Below are positions 1 to 11,160 of a DNA stretch of 64,000 nucleotides, piece after piece; the first letter of the stretch is position 1, and the number at the start of each line of letters is the position of its first letter. Position numbers and translations under genes: made by a program. Source of the stretch: Notolepis coatsorum (lineage: Eukaryota; Chordata; Actinopteri; Aulopiformes; Paralepididae). Below the pieces are notes generated by a model that saw only the letters and a program-made list of their open reading frames with translations, had not been told where the DNA came from and made no database searches. The DNA lies in NCBI GenBank assembly GCA_963971535.1, contig OZ020589.1:90936136-91000135 (forward strand), in the 5' to 3' direction.

Positions 1-1785
1 TGCCTGCTTCCTCTCCTTCCTGCTCTGCTTCCTCTCCTGCTCTGCTTCCTCTCCTTCCTGCTTCCTCTCCTTCCTGCTTCCCCTCCTTCCTGCCCTGCTT
101 CCTCTCATTCCTGCCCCGCTTCCTATCCTTCCTGCTTCCTCTCCTTCCTGCCCTTCTTCCTCTCCTTCCTGCTTCCTCTCCTTCCTGCCCCACTTACTAT
201 CCTTCCTGTTTCCTCTCCTTCCTGCTCTACTTCCTCTCCTTCCTGCCCTGCTTCCTCTTTTTCCTGCTCTGCTTCCTCCCCTTCCTGCTTCCGCTCCTTC
301 CTGCTTCCTGTCCTTCCCACCCTGTTTCCTGTCCTTCCCCCCCTGCTTCCTCCTTCCTGCCCTACTTTCTCTCCTTCCTGCTTCCTCTCCTTCCTGCCCT
401 GCTTCCGCTCCTTCCTGCTTCCTCTCCTTCCTGCTTCCTCTCCTTCCTGCTTCCTGTCCTTCCTGCTTCCTGTCCTTCCTGCTTCCTCTCCTTTCTGCTT
501 CCTCTCCTTCCTGCTTCCTATCCTTCCTGCCCTGCTTCCTCTCCTTCCCACCCTGCTTCCTCTCCTTCCTGCCCTGCTTCCTCTCCTTCCTGCCCTACTT
601 CTTCTCCTTCCTGCCCTGCTTCCTCTTTTTCCTGCTCTGCTTCCTCTCCTTCCTCTCCTTCCTGCTTCCTGTCCTTCCCACCCTGCTTCCTGTCCTTCCC
701 ACCCTGCTTCCTACTTCCTGCCCTACTTTCTCTCCTTCCTGCTTCCTCTTCTTCCTGCCCTGCTTCCTGTCCTTCCTGCTTCATCTCCTTCCTGCCCTGC
801 TTCCTGTCCTTCCTGCTTCCTCTCCTTCCTGCTTCCTCTCCTTCCTGCTTCCTCTCCTTCCTGCTTCCTGTCCTTCCTGCTTCCTCTCCTTCCTGCTTCC
901 TCTCCTTCCTGCTTCCTGTCCTTCCTGCCCTGCTTCCTCTTTTTCCTGCTCTGCTTCCTCTCCTTCCTGCTTCCTGTCCTTCCTGCTTCCTCTCCCTCCT
1001 GCTTCCTCTCCTAACTGCTTCCTCTCCTTCCTGTCCTGCTTCCTCACCTTCCTGTCCTGCTTCCTCTCCTTCCTGCTTCCTGTCCTTCCTGCTTCCTATC
1101 CTTCCTGCGTCCTCTCCTTCCTGTCCTTCCTGCTTACTGTCCTTCCTGCTTCCTCTCCTTCCTGCCCTGCTTCCTCTCCTTCCTGCTTCCTCTCCTTCCT
1201 GCTTCCTCCCCTTCCTGCTTCCTGTCCTTCCTGCTTCCTCTCCTTCCTGCTTCCTCTCCTTCCTGCTTCCTCTCCTTCCTGCTTCCTGTCCTTCCTGCTT
1301 CCTCTCCTTCCTGCTTCCTCTCCTTCCTGCTTCCTGTCCTTCCTGCTTACTCTCCTTCCTGCTTACTCTCCTTCCCGCCCGCTTCCTCTCCTTCCTGCTT
1401 CCTCTCCTTCCTGCTCTGCTTCCTCTCCTTCCTGCTTCCTATCCTTCCTGCTTCCTCTCCTTCCTGCCCGGCTTCCTCTCCTTCCTGCCCGGCTTCCTCT
1501 CCTTCCTGCCCAGCTTCCTCTCCTTCCTGCTTTGCTTCCTCTCCTTCCTGCTTCCTATCCTTCCTGCTTCCTCTCCTTCCTGCCCCGCTTCCTCTCCTTC
1601 CTGCCCCGCTTCCTCTCCTTCCTGCCCCGCTTCCTCTCCTTCCTGCCCCGCTTCCTCGCCTTCCTGCCCCAGCTTCCTCTCCTTCCTGCCCCGCTTCCTA
1701 TCCTTCCTGCTTTCTCTCCTTCCTGCCCTGCTTCCTTTCCTTCCTTCCCTGCTTCCTCTCCTTCCCGCCCTGCATCCTCTCCCTA
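1..1785. repeat. Pyrimidine-rich minisatellite, about 15-bp units
   Basis: The + strand is almost purely C and T for 1.8 kb, built from variants of CTTCCTGCTTCCTCTC with interspersed GCCCTG or GCCCCG spacers. The array continues off the left edge. Long open frames on both strands (Lys/Arg/Glu/Gly-rich or Ser/Pro/Leu-rich) come from the periodic composition and are not genes. Mirror-symmetric pyrimidine tracts of this sort can in principle form triplex DNA; that is inference. Confidence 0.95.
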
Positions 1786-1880
1786 CACAGGTCATTATTA
1801 TTATTATCATCATCATTATCATCATCATCATTATCATTATTATTAATATAATTATTATATCAATAATAATAATAAAAAGC
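1786..1880. repeat. ATT/ATC trinucleotide microsatellite
   Basis: Imperfect runs of ATT, ATC and AAT follow directly on the pyrimidine array. Confidence 0.9.
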
Positions 1881-1884
1881 CTGA

Positions 1885-2010
1885 AGAAATATTTATTGTC
1901 ATCTCAACATGTGAAACTATCTTTTTATACCTGGTGGCCCACAGACTACATGACATGGGCTGAATTTCCCCAAGGGGATCAATACAGGAATATCTTATCT
2001 CATCTTACAT
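1885..2010 (+). mobile_element. 3' end of a LINE-type retroelement
   Basis: The stretch ends in a signature with CCCCAAGGGGATCAATACAG followed by TATCTTATCTCATCTTA, a short tandem tail. The same tail occurs in reverse orientation at 56465-56735 and near 33883. It is 5'-truncated and non-coding. Confidence 0.6.
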
Positions 2011-2023
2011 CATTGTGACCAGG

Positions 2024-2193
2024 AACTGGAGTAACTCCAGCCAATAACAAGTAAAATATAAGAACGGGAGTAACTCCAGCCATTAACAAGTAAAATATAA
2101 GAACTGTAGTAACTCCAGCCAATAACAAGTAAAATATAAGAACTGGAGTAATTCCAGCCAATAACAAGTAAAATATAAGAACTGGAGTAACTG
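2024..2193. repeat. 39-bp minisatellite, 4.3 copies
   Basis: The unit starts AACTGGAGTAACTCCAGCC and ends AAGTAAAATATAAG. Four complete copies run head to tail with one to three differences each. Confidence 0.93.
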
Positions 2194-2334
2194 ATTGACA
2201 AATCTATCAGCTGAGTAGCAATGTTCATCAAAGTGTTGAGTGCTACAGTGTAGGTTAGTATATTAGGACAAGTGCATCATGACAATAAAGTTAGTTAGGG
2301 TTATATTATTATTTTCTTTTTCATTTCAGATAAT

Positions 2335-2660
2335 GGTTGAAGAAGTGTGTCTTTAGTCGACGGCGAAAGATTGGACGGGTTTCAGCTGTTCTAACTGTGG
2401 TTGGCAGTTCGTTCCACCATTGTGGGGCAAGGACTGAGAATAGGCGGCTTCTCCTTGATGACCCTCCCGGAGCTTGGATAGGAGTGGGTCTGAGTGGGCG
2501 GGAGCGGTTCCCTTTGCCGCACGGTATGCCAGGTCGAGGGCCTTGAAGCGGATTTGTGCGGCAATGGGGAGCCAGTGCAGGTCCCTAAGAAGTGGGGTGA
2601 CATGGGCTGACTTCGGTAGGTTTGAGATCAGGCGGGTTATATTAATTAAAGTGTAGTACT
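2335..2660 (-). pseudogene. LINE reverse transcriptase C-terminal fragment
   Basis: The minus strand encodes a stretch with TPLLRDLHWLPIAAQIRFK, then after a frame change APQWWNELPTTVRTAETRP and an RRRLKTHFF-like end. This LHWLPI...FK...LAY followed by WWNELP and RLKTHLF is the C-terminal tail seen after the catalytic domain of many fish LINE (CR1/L2/jockey group) polyproteins. The catalytic core is absent and the frame is broken, so it is a dead 5'-truncated copy. The clade cannot be fixed from this fragment. Confidence 0.75.
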
Positions 2661-2860
2661 GTTCTCTGCCCTGTTCAGCATTTAGCCTTTCTTTGTAGCC
2701 ATTCTTGTTTTAGGCTACTGCTGGCTTTATTTTACACATTGTTTTCTAGAAGCTGAGCCTTTTATTGTAGTGTTTCTTTTCATGACAGTTTTCTTTTGTT
2801 TCTTTTGAACTGTCATTTGTCCACTACTGCACATCAACTCCCTTATTGGAGGTTTATTGT

Positions 2861-3550
2861 AGGAACAAGCCAACTTTTTGGGAAATTTGCTTATTTGCCA
2901 TCTACCCTGGAGTTAGACAAGCAGATACATACCCTTTTCTTCTCTGTGCATGCATTAGGCTTAGGGAACAGCCGCACCATTAGCCTAGCTTAGCGTCATT
3001 CACTGGAAGTAGGTGTGCCAATGTAGCCCAGTTCCCAACAGTCACGAAATACACTCCAAATACAACTCCAAAACGTTCCTGTAAACATGTTGTGACCTGT
3101 GTATTTACCACGTGGAGAAAAATAATTGACATTTTCGTTTTCTAAGCAGATATACTCTGAATATTTTTTTGCCAAACCACTGCTGCCTCGGTGCAGTGAT
3201 TTCATCACCTCAAAAACCCTGTTGTTTTTTGAAAAAATAGTTCAGAGTATATATCTGCTTAGAAACCATTTCAAATTCTTTTTTCTTTTCTTATTTTCCC
3301 CGTGGTAAATACACAGGTCACAACATGTTTACAGAAAAGTTTTGGAGTTGTATTTGGAGTGTATTTCGTGACTGTTGGGAACTAGGCTACACTGGCACAC
3401 CTACTTCCAGTGAATGACTAAGCTAGGCTAACAGTGTGGCTGTTCCCTAAGCCTAATGCATGCACAGAGAAGAAAATGGTATGTATCTGCTTGTCTAACT
3501 CCAGGGTAGATTGCAAATAAGCTAATTTCCCAAAAAGTTGGCGTGTTCCG
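2861..3550. mobile_element. Hairpin MITE, AGGAACAYGCCAAC family, copy 1
   Basis: Two arms of roughly 250 bp are inverted copies of one another: 2861-3120 pairs with 3293-3549. Both ends carry AGGAACA(A/C)GCCAACTTTTT-like termini. The centre (about 3121-3292) holds a smaller inverted pair around AGCAGATATACTCTGA. No transposase is present. Two further members lie at 14501-14800 and 15893-16626. Confidence 0.85.
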
Positions 3551-3917
3551 TTCTTTTGTATAAACTCCGTTATTAGGAGGTGCCTTTGTGTCTTATTTCA
3601 GTTTTTCTATAATACCTCTTTATTGAGTGTTGTCCTGTCTTTTGGACTTGATTTATTTTCGTATCTACTCATTTTGAGGCTTCTACCTGTAAAGGTTGTT
3701 TTTTGTTTATTTATCCTTATGTCTGCTTAGCAGTTTAGTGGTTATTTGTTATATAGTCCCTATTATTTGCTAGTGACCCAAACAACCGCAGCCCTCACAC
3801 TGGACCTGTTTTTAATTTATAAGTGTGACAGTCCTTTTTTTCAATCTAGTTCATTCTAAATAATTCAAGAAATCAGTACGGCAACCCAACATCATCAGCA
3901 AACTAGTGTCCAAATCC
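3551..3917. other. Unassigned non-coding stretch
   Basis: AT-rich sequence with no ORF, array or terminal repeat that I recognise. Confidence 0.5.
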
Positions 3918-3987
3918 CCAACGTGTCACAGCTATGGTGGTGAAAACACAACGTTCCACAGCTATGGTGGCGAAAACACAACGTGTC

Positions 3988-4189
3988 TGGGCGCCAGGGT
4001 GGCGCACCATGCACAGCACTGCGGTGCAACGCGGCCGTCCAGGGTTCGACTCCCGGACCCGGCGACCTTTGCCGAATGTCTTCCCCCCTCTATCTCCAAT
4101 ACTTCCTTTCTCTCTCTCTACCGGACTGCCCGGTAGCAAAAACCAATAAAATATCTACAAAAAAAGAATAATAATAAAAATGAAAAATA
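3988..4189 (+). mobile_element. tRNA-derived SINE with 15-bp target duplication
   Basis: The head has a Pol III A-box-like GGTGGCGCACCATGC and a B box GGTTCGACTCCC. The end is A-rich (AAAAAAAGAATAATAATAAA). The 15-bp duplication AAAACACAACGTGTC flanks it exactly at 3973-3987 and 4190-4204. The duplication and A-rich tail indicate LINE-mediated retroposition. Confidence 0.9.
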
Positions 4190-4289
4190 AAAACACAACG
4201 TGTCACAGCTATGGTGGTGAAAACACAACGTTCCACAGCTATGGTGGTGAAAACACAACGTTCCACAGCTCTGGTGGTGAAAACACAAG

Positions 4290-4767
4290 GTTTGATTGAT
4301 TGATTGATTGAAAACTTTATTAACAGATTGCAGAATGGGTACAATACAGTACGGCTCAATACACACAATTGTTAAGGGGATGCAGACCAGAGAAAGAATT
4401 TTGTCTTGTTTACATCAGGGTCCCCCATTTTCAATTCATAATGACATTAATGACATACGCAACATACAGATATATATCATGACATTTCTGACATACATGA
4501 CATACAGGTATACAGTACTGTTACATTTGTGACATACAAGATGTGCAAATATACAGTACTGTTAAACAGAGATCCTAACAGAAAATAATATACATACGAG
4601 GGGGAGGAAACTGTACATTAGGAGGGGGTGGGAGGGGGGGTTTGGACATTTACGGGGGCCATACAGATATACAGATATATATCATGACATTTATGACAAT
4701 ACATGACATACAGGTATACAGTACTGTTACATTTGTGACATACAAGATATGCAAATCTACAGTACTG
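4290..4767 (-). mobile_element. LINE 3' end, (TCAA)n-tailed family
   Basis: On the minus strand this ends GTTAATAAAGTTTTCAATCA with tandem ATCA. The upstream part includes TACTGTATTGTACCC- and GGGGGACCCTGATG-like blocks shared with 21128-21695, 34477-34975, 47422-47474 and 60331-60475. A segment of about 100 bp (4465-4560) recurs at 4670-4765. No coding sequence remains. Confidence 0.82.
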
Positions 4768-4860
4768 TCACAGCGATGGTGGTGAAAAAACATGTGTCAC
4801 AGCGATGGTGGTGAAAACACAACATGTCACAGCTATGGTGGTGAAAACACAATGAATGAA

Positions 4861-5237
4861 AATGGGAGCAGCTGGTGAAAGTGGATTTTGTCCAGTCACA
4901 GTGTTATGTAACCAGCGGGCAGAGTGGACAGTCCCAGAGGTGATTTCCATATGACCTATAGGGTTGTGTCCCTGGGGACCGAAGGCGCACGTGTCCCCTC
5001 AGCGGCTGACCCCGAGGGTCCCGGGGGCAAGGCCAAAGAGCATGGGCAGGGTCGCTGGACACTGCGGGGGGATGGGAGCTGAGCCAGGGTGGACTGAGAG
5101 GGGGTCAGTTCTCAAAGTGTATTACATTAAGATTCTATTGTTATATAGACTGGCCATTGGATGCTGTGTGTCTTTACAGAGGCACACTCAGCAAATAGCA
5201 TACATAGTGTCCCCACTCAGCTCTTCTTTTATTCTTT
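4861..5237. other. Unassigned stretch, GC-rich in the middle
   Basis: 4960-5110 is G-rich and contains short open frames, but nothing recognisable. Confidence 0.4.
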
Positions 5238-5700
5238 TCTTTTCTTTCTATTTAACTTTTATTTAACCAGGCAGGTCAATTAAGAACAAATTATTATTTA
5301 CAATGACAAAAGGGCCTCTCAAAGGGTAACAGGGACAATACATGCATCACAGAGGTAAGGGAAATAATTAAAACACACATCAAACAAAGAACCACATAAA
5401 ATTACAAGGTATGTAATACATAAAGCAGAACAGACAATTTACAAGGCTGGGTGACAGTTGCAGTTGTGTGTAAACAACTCTGTGATAGTGTCTTAAAAGA
5501 TGTGAGGGGGATCAATTTGTCAATTTTCAAAGTATTTTGCGTCTCGTTCCAACTGCTGGGAGCAGCTAATTGGAAGGAGGGTTGACCAAAGGAAGTATTA
5601 ACACGGGGAACATCTAGCGAGATATGGTGAGCAGCTCTGGAGTCATAGGGAGTATACAATTTTAACAAGTGTATCAAATAAGGAGACACAAGGAAGGTTT
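5238..5700 (-). pseudogene. LINE RT C-terminus and 3' UTR, 5'-truncated
   Basis: The minus strand encodes about 95 residues including HHISLDVPRVNTSFGQPSFQ and AAPSSWNETQNTLKID, the C-terminal tail of a fish LINE ORF2. The 3' UTR follows at 5238-5400, whose complement contains ATTAACTGACCTGCCTGGTT-like sequence with an AATAAA-type end. The catalytic domain is missing. A fragment of the same family in the opposite orientation lies 270 bp away at 5965-6060. Confidence 0.8.
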
Positions 5701-5964
5701 TGCAGATGACTAGTCATTTCTGTTTCCATAATGTGTGAAGAATTCTAATGTCTCCTATATTTTCAATGAGGCTTAATTAGAATTTGGCCTCAACATCCGG
5801 CTAAAGTAACCTACCTTCCCACTGCATACTGGATGCACCAATACCAGCAAATAAATACAAGTCCAATCCTACAGTATAATGTACTGTATATCTCTTTATC
5901 ACATTACATAAATAAGAGGAGCGTACAGATAATACACTGTGTTATAACTACCTGTATATTATCT

Positions 5965-6060
5965 ATCATGTCTCTCTAGATGTTCCCCGTGTTAACACCT
6001 CCTTTGGTAAATCCTCCTTCCAATTTGCTGATCCCAGCAGTTGGAATGAGATGCAAAAGA
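5965..6060 (+). pseudogene. Short LINE C-terminal fragment
   Basis: The + strand reads LDVPRVNTSFGKSSFQFADP followed by SSWNEM, matching the family at 5402-5689 in the opposite direction. Only about 30 codons remain. Confidence 0.75.
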
Positions 6061-6061
6061 T

Positions 6062-6342
<281 letters not shown>

Positions 6343-6761
6343 ACGTGAACACATGGGTGCATCTTCTTTGTCTTCTGGTGGACCTCTGAATTATTTTCTA
6401 GAAGTGATCGGAGATTGCAGAGCCAAGTCTTAAAACCATGTAAAAAAAATTCACATTTCACTATTTGTAAAATACAAACACCCTTACATTATTACATACG
6501 TGACCATGATTATTAATACATACATGACACACATACACGCATAATTTATATTGGTAGATAAACACTATCACACTTCCTCCACTGCATAATTATTATCTAA
6601 ATACAGGTTGATCGCGATGGAGGGATGGAAAAGCAAGGTAGAAATCATCCCCTAACTAACTGATGTGAAGTCAGATAACCATGTCTGCCTATCAGGGACA
6701 AGGCAAAATAAATCTGATCTGGGATCAGTGTTAGAAGCATATATTTCCTGTCCTGGAGTTA
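6343..6761. other. Unassigned non-coding stretch
   Basis: No ORF, array or element end recognised. Confidence 0.5.
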
Positions 6762-6808
6762 AAAGGAGGAGGAGGAGGAGGAGGAGGAGGAGGAGGAGGA
6801 GGAGGAGC
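6762..6808. repeat. (GAG)n microsatellite
   Basis: Uninterrupted GGA/GAG run of about 45 bp. Confidence 0.95.
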
Positions 6809-7146
6809 CAGTGCCTTTTTGTAGCAGATTTAGAGGAGTATTAGGGCTGCCTTCATTGGTGGAGGCAGCCAGGGGGGAGGAGCTTAGGGTGCCACCCACA
6901 ACTCCATCATTCAGGCCAGAGGAGAGAAGCATCAACACGCCTGTAATTCTCCACCCTTTTTTTCCTCTAGCTTATTGTCCCTCTACTGCTGTCCTGCTAT
7001 CATGTCCCCCTGTAGTCCCTCGTCCACGTCTGTCCCAGCTGGCTTCCTGAGACAACAGTCACGGTGGACACTACTGGAGAGACAGGCACCTGCTCTCGGT
7101 GTGAAGACATCGTCCCTCCAGCTACACACTCACAAGAGGTACATGC

Positions 7147-7222
7147 ACTCTCTCTGTCTCTGTCTCTGTCTCTGTCTCTGTCTCTGTCTCTGTCTCTGTC
7201 TCTGTCTCTGTCTCTGTCTCTG

Positions 7223-7278
<56 letters not shown>
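7147..7278. repeat. (CTGTCT)n to (CT)n microsatellite
   Basis: About 85 bp of hexamer CTGTCT changes into about 35 bp of pure CT. The apparent Leu/Cys/Ser ORFs over it are repeat artefacts. Confidence 0.95.
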
Positions 7279-7281
<3 letters not shown>

Positions 7282-7494
7282 TCAAGTTTTTTTTATTGTG
7301 TGTATTTGTGTGTGTACTGTATGTGGAAACTTCAGATTTTTGGGTGGCTGGTATTGTGGCTCCGTTTCCATGTACCAGCTATAGCCAGAATAGGGGCTAT
7401 TATACACAAGCTGTTCAACCTTGCTAAAATGTAATCATTCTTGCACGGATTACACTATTTCTGTTCATTTGCATTGCATGTAGCAGTTGCATCA

Positions 7495-7985
7495 TTGGTC
7501 CCTGGCCATGTCACTGGTCCCTGGCCATGTCATTGGTCCCTAGCCATGTCATTGGTCCCTAGCCATGTCATTGGTCCCTAGCCATGTCACTGGTCCCCAG
7601 AGCTATTATTATACGGCTCTGCTGGTCCCTGGCCATGTCATTGGTCCCTGGCCATGTCATTGGTCCCTAGCCATGTCATTGGTCCCTAGCCATGTCATTG
7701 GTCCCTGGCTATGTCACTGGTCCCCAGAGCTATTATTATACGGCTCTGCTGGTCCCTGGCCATGTCATTGGTCCCTAGCCATGTCATTGGTCCCTGGCTA
7801 TGTCATTGGTCCCTAGCCATGTCATTGGTCCCTGGCTATGTCATTGGTCCCTAGCCATGTCATTGGTCCCTGGCTATGTCATTGGTCCCTAGCCATGTCA
7901 TTGGTCCCTGGCTATGTCATTGGTCCCTGGCTATGTCATTGGTCCCTAGCCATGTCATTGGTCCCTGGCTATGTCATTGGTCCCT
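7495..7985. repeat. 19-bp minisatellite
   Basis: Units read CATGTCATTGGTCCCTAGC or the ...GGC(T/C)A variant, with about 23 copies. A 35-bp block containing AGAGCTATTATTATACGGCT occurs twice inside (about 7598-7633 and 7725-7753), so a higher-order unit was duplicated too. Confidence 0.93.
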
Positions 7986-8439
7986 CTAGTGAACCACATA
8001 TACAACCTGTACAACAGCCGTCTGAACCTTGTGGGTCTCGATCACATGAGATCGTCCAATGGGGTCTGAAGAGGACGTTGCATCGCGTTGCATTCTTTTT
8101 ATTATATTTCAAAACCAATCCCATGTTGTTTACATTTGATTTGCCCCTCCTTCTCCAAACGGTGGGGGAGGGGGGGGGACTGCTGTCCTGCACAATCAAG
8201 ACCTGATTATTTTTATTACATTATGATGAATGTGCAAATATTCATATCAGAAATCGCCAAATTATCCCTAAGACCTCCAAGAGACCTAGTCCATCATGGG
8301 CCAGACCAGGTACCTTCTAAGGTGACATACTGTATGAATAGATTCCTGTGTGAATACCTTTTAACAGAAGTAGCTTAGTGCCTGTTTATTGCATCTTGTG
8401 TTATTATCGTTATCCTTATGACATCGCTGTGGCAGGTTC
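7986..8439. other. Unassigned non-coding stretch
   Basis: Contains a G-run at 8163-8178 but nothing else recognisable. Confidence 0.45.
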
Positions 8440-8760
8440 CATTCTAAATCTAGGTCTCACCTGAAACTAGAGATCTGGAGGTATCTGTAGATACCAGCCA
8501 ATCCATAGCTTATCAGGGAAAGAGATGGAAATATTCTACAAACATTTACAAAGTTTGACTGGGAGAATTCGGTATGGCCATCTATCGTTTGACCTCTAGC
8601 CTCAAAATATCTGTTGTTATAGTTGAGATAATGTCCATTAATTTCCTGGTAAGCTATGGATTGGCTGGTACAGTATATACATATTTCCCAAGATCCAGCT
8701 AGTTTCAGGTGAGACCTCTATCTTTGCTCTTGCTTTAGAACCGAGCCTGCTACAGCCCCC
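8440..8760. mobile_element. Hairpin MITE-like element
   Basis: 8445-8525 and 8650-8750 are imperfect inverted copies sharing AGGTCTCACCTGAAACTAG and CCAGCCAATCCATAGCTTA. No coding sequence and no clear target duplication, so the superfamily is open. Confidence 0.65.
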
Positions 8761-8847
8761 AAAATACAGGGATGATTGATGAGCTAATGTTACATTGTAA
8801 CCATGTCAGTACATTTTTATAATGTTCCAGCTGTCATACCTCGTCTT

Positions 8848-9035
8848 GAGAAGGTTAGTTCTGGTCTTGAGAAGGTTAGTGCTGGTCTTGAGGAGGTTAG
8901 TTCTGGTCTTGAGGAGGTTAGTTCTGGTCTTGAGGAGGTTAGTTCTGGTCTTGAGGAGGTTAGTTCTGGTCTTGAGAAGGTTAGTTCTCGTCTTGAGGAG
9001 GTTAGTTCTGGTCTTGAGGAGGTTAGTTCTGGCTA
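8848..9035. repeat. 21-bp minisatellite, about 9 copies
   Basis: Units TTAGTTCTGGTCTTGAGGAGG repeat with A/G variants. All open frames here are repeat artefacts. Confidence 0.95.
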
Positions 9036-9589
9036 TTTTGGCTCTGGAGTGGAAGCATGTCTGTCGTTGTGATGCCATACCTGTGCACTGCCACTAGGGG
9101 CGGGGCGGCTAACTGCAAGCGTATTCATAATATTTTCATGACGTGTTTTGTCCTACAATATGGCACAATATGCCATAGCTCACTGTTTAATGATAATCAC
9201 CTGCTAGTTGATTACAATCATCTGTTGTTTGCGACAAAGATGTCTGTGATCGAATTCTATGAATTATTGAATGAATCAATGAATGAATCAATGCGTGACT
9301 TTGACATTGCCAGTCTATGAGATGCGCATCTAACTACCGGCACCATAAGGACATTCATCAAAACTGTGCTAGTCTTGTTTAGATCATGGTAACTATGGAA
9401 AACTATCAATTATATTAAAACAATGGATTTTAGCACGAGTAACAAGATGTACATGTAGCATAGATTATAGACGAGCTGCCTTTATCATGCTCAATAAAAG
9501 GTACTTGTAGTAGTAAGTTAACTAGTACTTTCAAATTATATACATGCTATGTGACCACATTTGAGACCTTGCTCCATGAGAAAGTCCTG
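9036..9589. other. Unassigned AT-rich stretch
   Basis: No gene or known element end recognised. Confidence 0.5.
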
Positions 9590-9597
9590 TACAAAGA

Positions 9598-10059
9598 AAT
9601 TTTTTTTTGTATCAACTTTTTCTCCCATTTTCTATTTTTCTCCCATCCCAATTTCGTATCGTCCAATTCTACCCTCCCCTGTCTCGAACGCTGTTAGGCC
9701 ATGCCTCCCACAAGCCGGCTGCAATGTGGACCAAGCCTTACATCACGTGTCCCCTCCGGTACTCGAGGAAGCAGCAGTCGCATCTTTTCACCTGCACAGC
9801 GCAATCTCTCAGCGTCGGTGGTCTGCGTTTGGTTCTGAATCGCTTCCTGATTCTGCTGTACAGGCGCACCAACCGACCTGTAGGAGTCGCTGTCCACAAC
9901 GTCCGATCCCCACCCATCAGCTTCCCACCCCCTAATACTGCCAATTGTATTAGTATGAACGACCAGCCAAGCTGATAGCAATGCGGATAGCTGGGCTCGA
10001 ACCCAGCGTCTCCTGCATTGGTGGTGAGCGCCTTGCCCACTGCACCACCTAGCCGCCCC
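9598..10059 (-). mobile_element. ~460-bp SINE-like element, copy 1 (family SINE-B)
   Basis: The minus strand begins with a tRNA-like head, GCGGCTAGGTGGTGCAGTGG (box A), then GGGTTCGAGCCC (box B). It ends GGATGGGAGAAAAATAGAAA and A-rich sequence. An 8-bp duplication TACAAAGA flanks it at 9590-9597 and 10060-10067. Three relatives are at 41427-41871, 44713-45192 and 57596-58059. The two overlapping minus-strand ORFs of 100-128 residues read through this non-coding repeat. Confidence 0.85.
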
Positions 10060-10099
10060 TACAAAGACCATTCTTGACATGACAAGTATTCTTAATGGT

Positions 10100-10345
10100 A
10101 ACCTATAATTATCATGTTTCTTTATAACCTGTATTTACCAGGGTAGCTTATTTATAAAATTTATTTACCAGGGTAAATAAAGGGTAGGTTCTTTATAAAA
10201 TGTATTTACCAGGGTAAAAACCGGGGCGACAGTGGTTGCCTCCTCCATTGGTGTGTGAATGTGTGAGTAAATGGGTGAATGTGAGGAACAAAAACATTTT
10301 ACCAAGGTAGGTTCTTTATAACCTGTATTTACCTGGGTAGGTTCT
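10100..10345. repeat. TTTACCAGGGTA-type array with embedded SINE relic
   Basis: Repeats of about 25 bp around TGTATTTACCAGGGTAGG. At about 10203-10290 there is a shortened copy of the GGGGCGACAGTGG SINE seen in full at 15509-15763, lacking its middle. Confidence 0.65.
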
Positions 10346-10389
10346 CTGAGCACGGATGCTCTTTTTCAGCAATATTCTGCTTCACACAA

Positions 10390-11160
10390 GTTCAAGTTTC
10401 TTTATTAGTTGTCATACAGAAGTACAGAATACTTTTATACAAAATGCTTCTTTCTGTTTCGCTCCAGAGAGTGTGCTAGGCAAAACTAGATAATAAAATA
10501 AGTATAGCAAGTATAAAATAGAAGTCAAGTACGTAGACAAAAATGTTCAGTATATACATAATACAATGCTCAATGTAGAGTAGAAGTAACTGAGTTACCA
10601 TACAATATACTATACAGTGCAAAGCAGAAGTGGGATGAGGTACAATTTAGGTACAATTTACAGTAAGGTGTAATGAGGTATGGGTTGTAGTGCAAATTCT
10701 TTACCAATAAATATAAAGTGTGCTTAGGTGTACTAAAGTGGTTAAAGTGGGTGCTGCAGTGAGTTGTATGTTTAAAGTGAGTGTGTGCGTGTGGATGTGT
10801 GTGCTGTGAGTGCATTTGATGGTTGTTACATAGTGTTATTGTTCGTTGAGCATCCTGATGGCCTGGGGATAGAAGCTTCTTCTGAGTCTCTCTGTGCTTG
10901 CCATGAGACTCCGGTATCGCTTGCCTGACCGCAGCAGTTCAAAGAGGCAGTTGTTTGGGTGGCTCGAGTCTATGATAATTCTCTTAGCCTTGCCCATGCA
11001 CCGCTTGTTGTAAATGCCCTGGAGAGTGGGAATCCCCCCTCCAATTGTGCGTTCGGCTGAGCGGGCCACTCTCTGTAGTCTGCTACGGGCTTGTGCGGTG
11101 CTATTCCCAAACCAGAAGGTGATATTGCCAGTCAGGATGCTTGTGCAGTTCCACACATTC
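10390..11160 (-). pseudogene. LINE copy C: RT C-terminus and 3' UTR
   Basis: The minus strand encodes 108 residues including SILTGNITFWFGNSTAQ, SRLQRVARSAERTIGGG, HPNNCLFELLRSGKRYRS and FYPQAIRMLNEQ-stop. A ~440-bp 3' UTR follows and ends AATAAAGAAACTTGAACTTG. The same segment closes the ORFs of the LINE copies at 46700-49430 and 52673-56098. This copy is 5'-truncated just upstream of SILTGN, where it abuts the 43-bp array, so it has no catalytic motifs. Confidence 0.88.

Larger units (their letters stand above)
3918..4860. repeat. 30-bp minisatellite interrupted by two insertions
   Basis: Units read GTCACAGCTATGGTGGTGAA followed by AACACAACGT. Copies lie at 3918-3987, 4190-4289 and 4768-4855. 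The gaps are a SINE (3988-4189) and a LINE 3' tail (4290-4767), so the array predates both. Confidence 0.88.

Noticed and set aside
123..1047. Lys/Arg/Glu/Gly-rich minus-strand ORFs
   Set aside because: Direct translation of the pyrimidine minisatellite; all three frames are similarly open.
9694..10080. 128-codon minus ORF
   Set aside because: Lies entirely within a SINE-like element; the same region in other copies is not conserved in frame.
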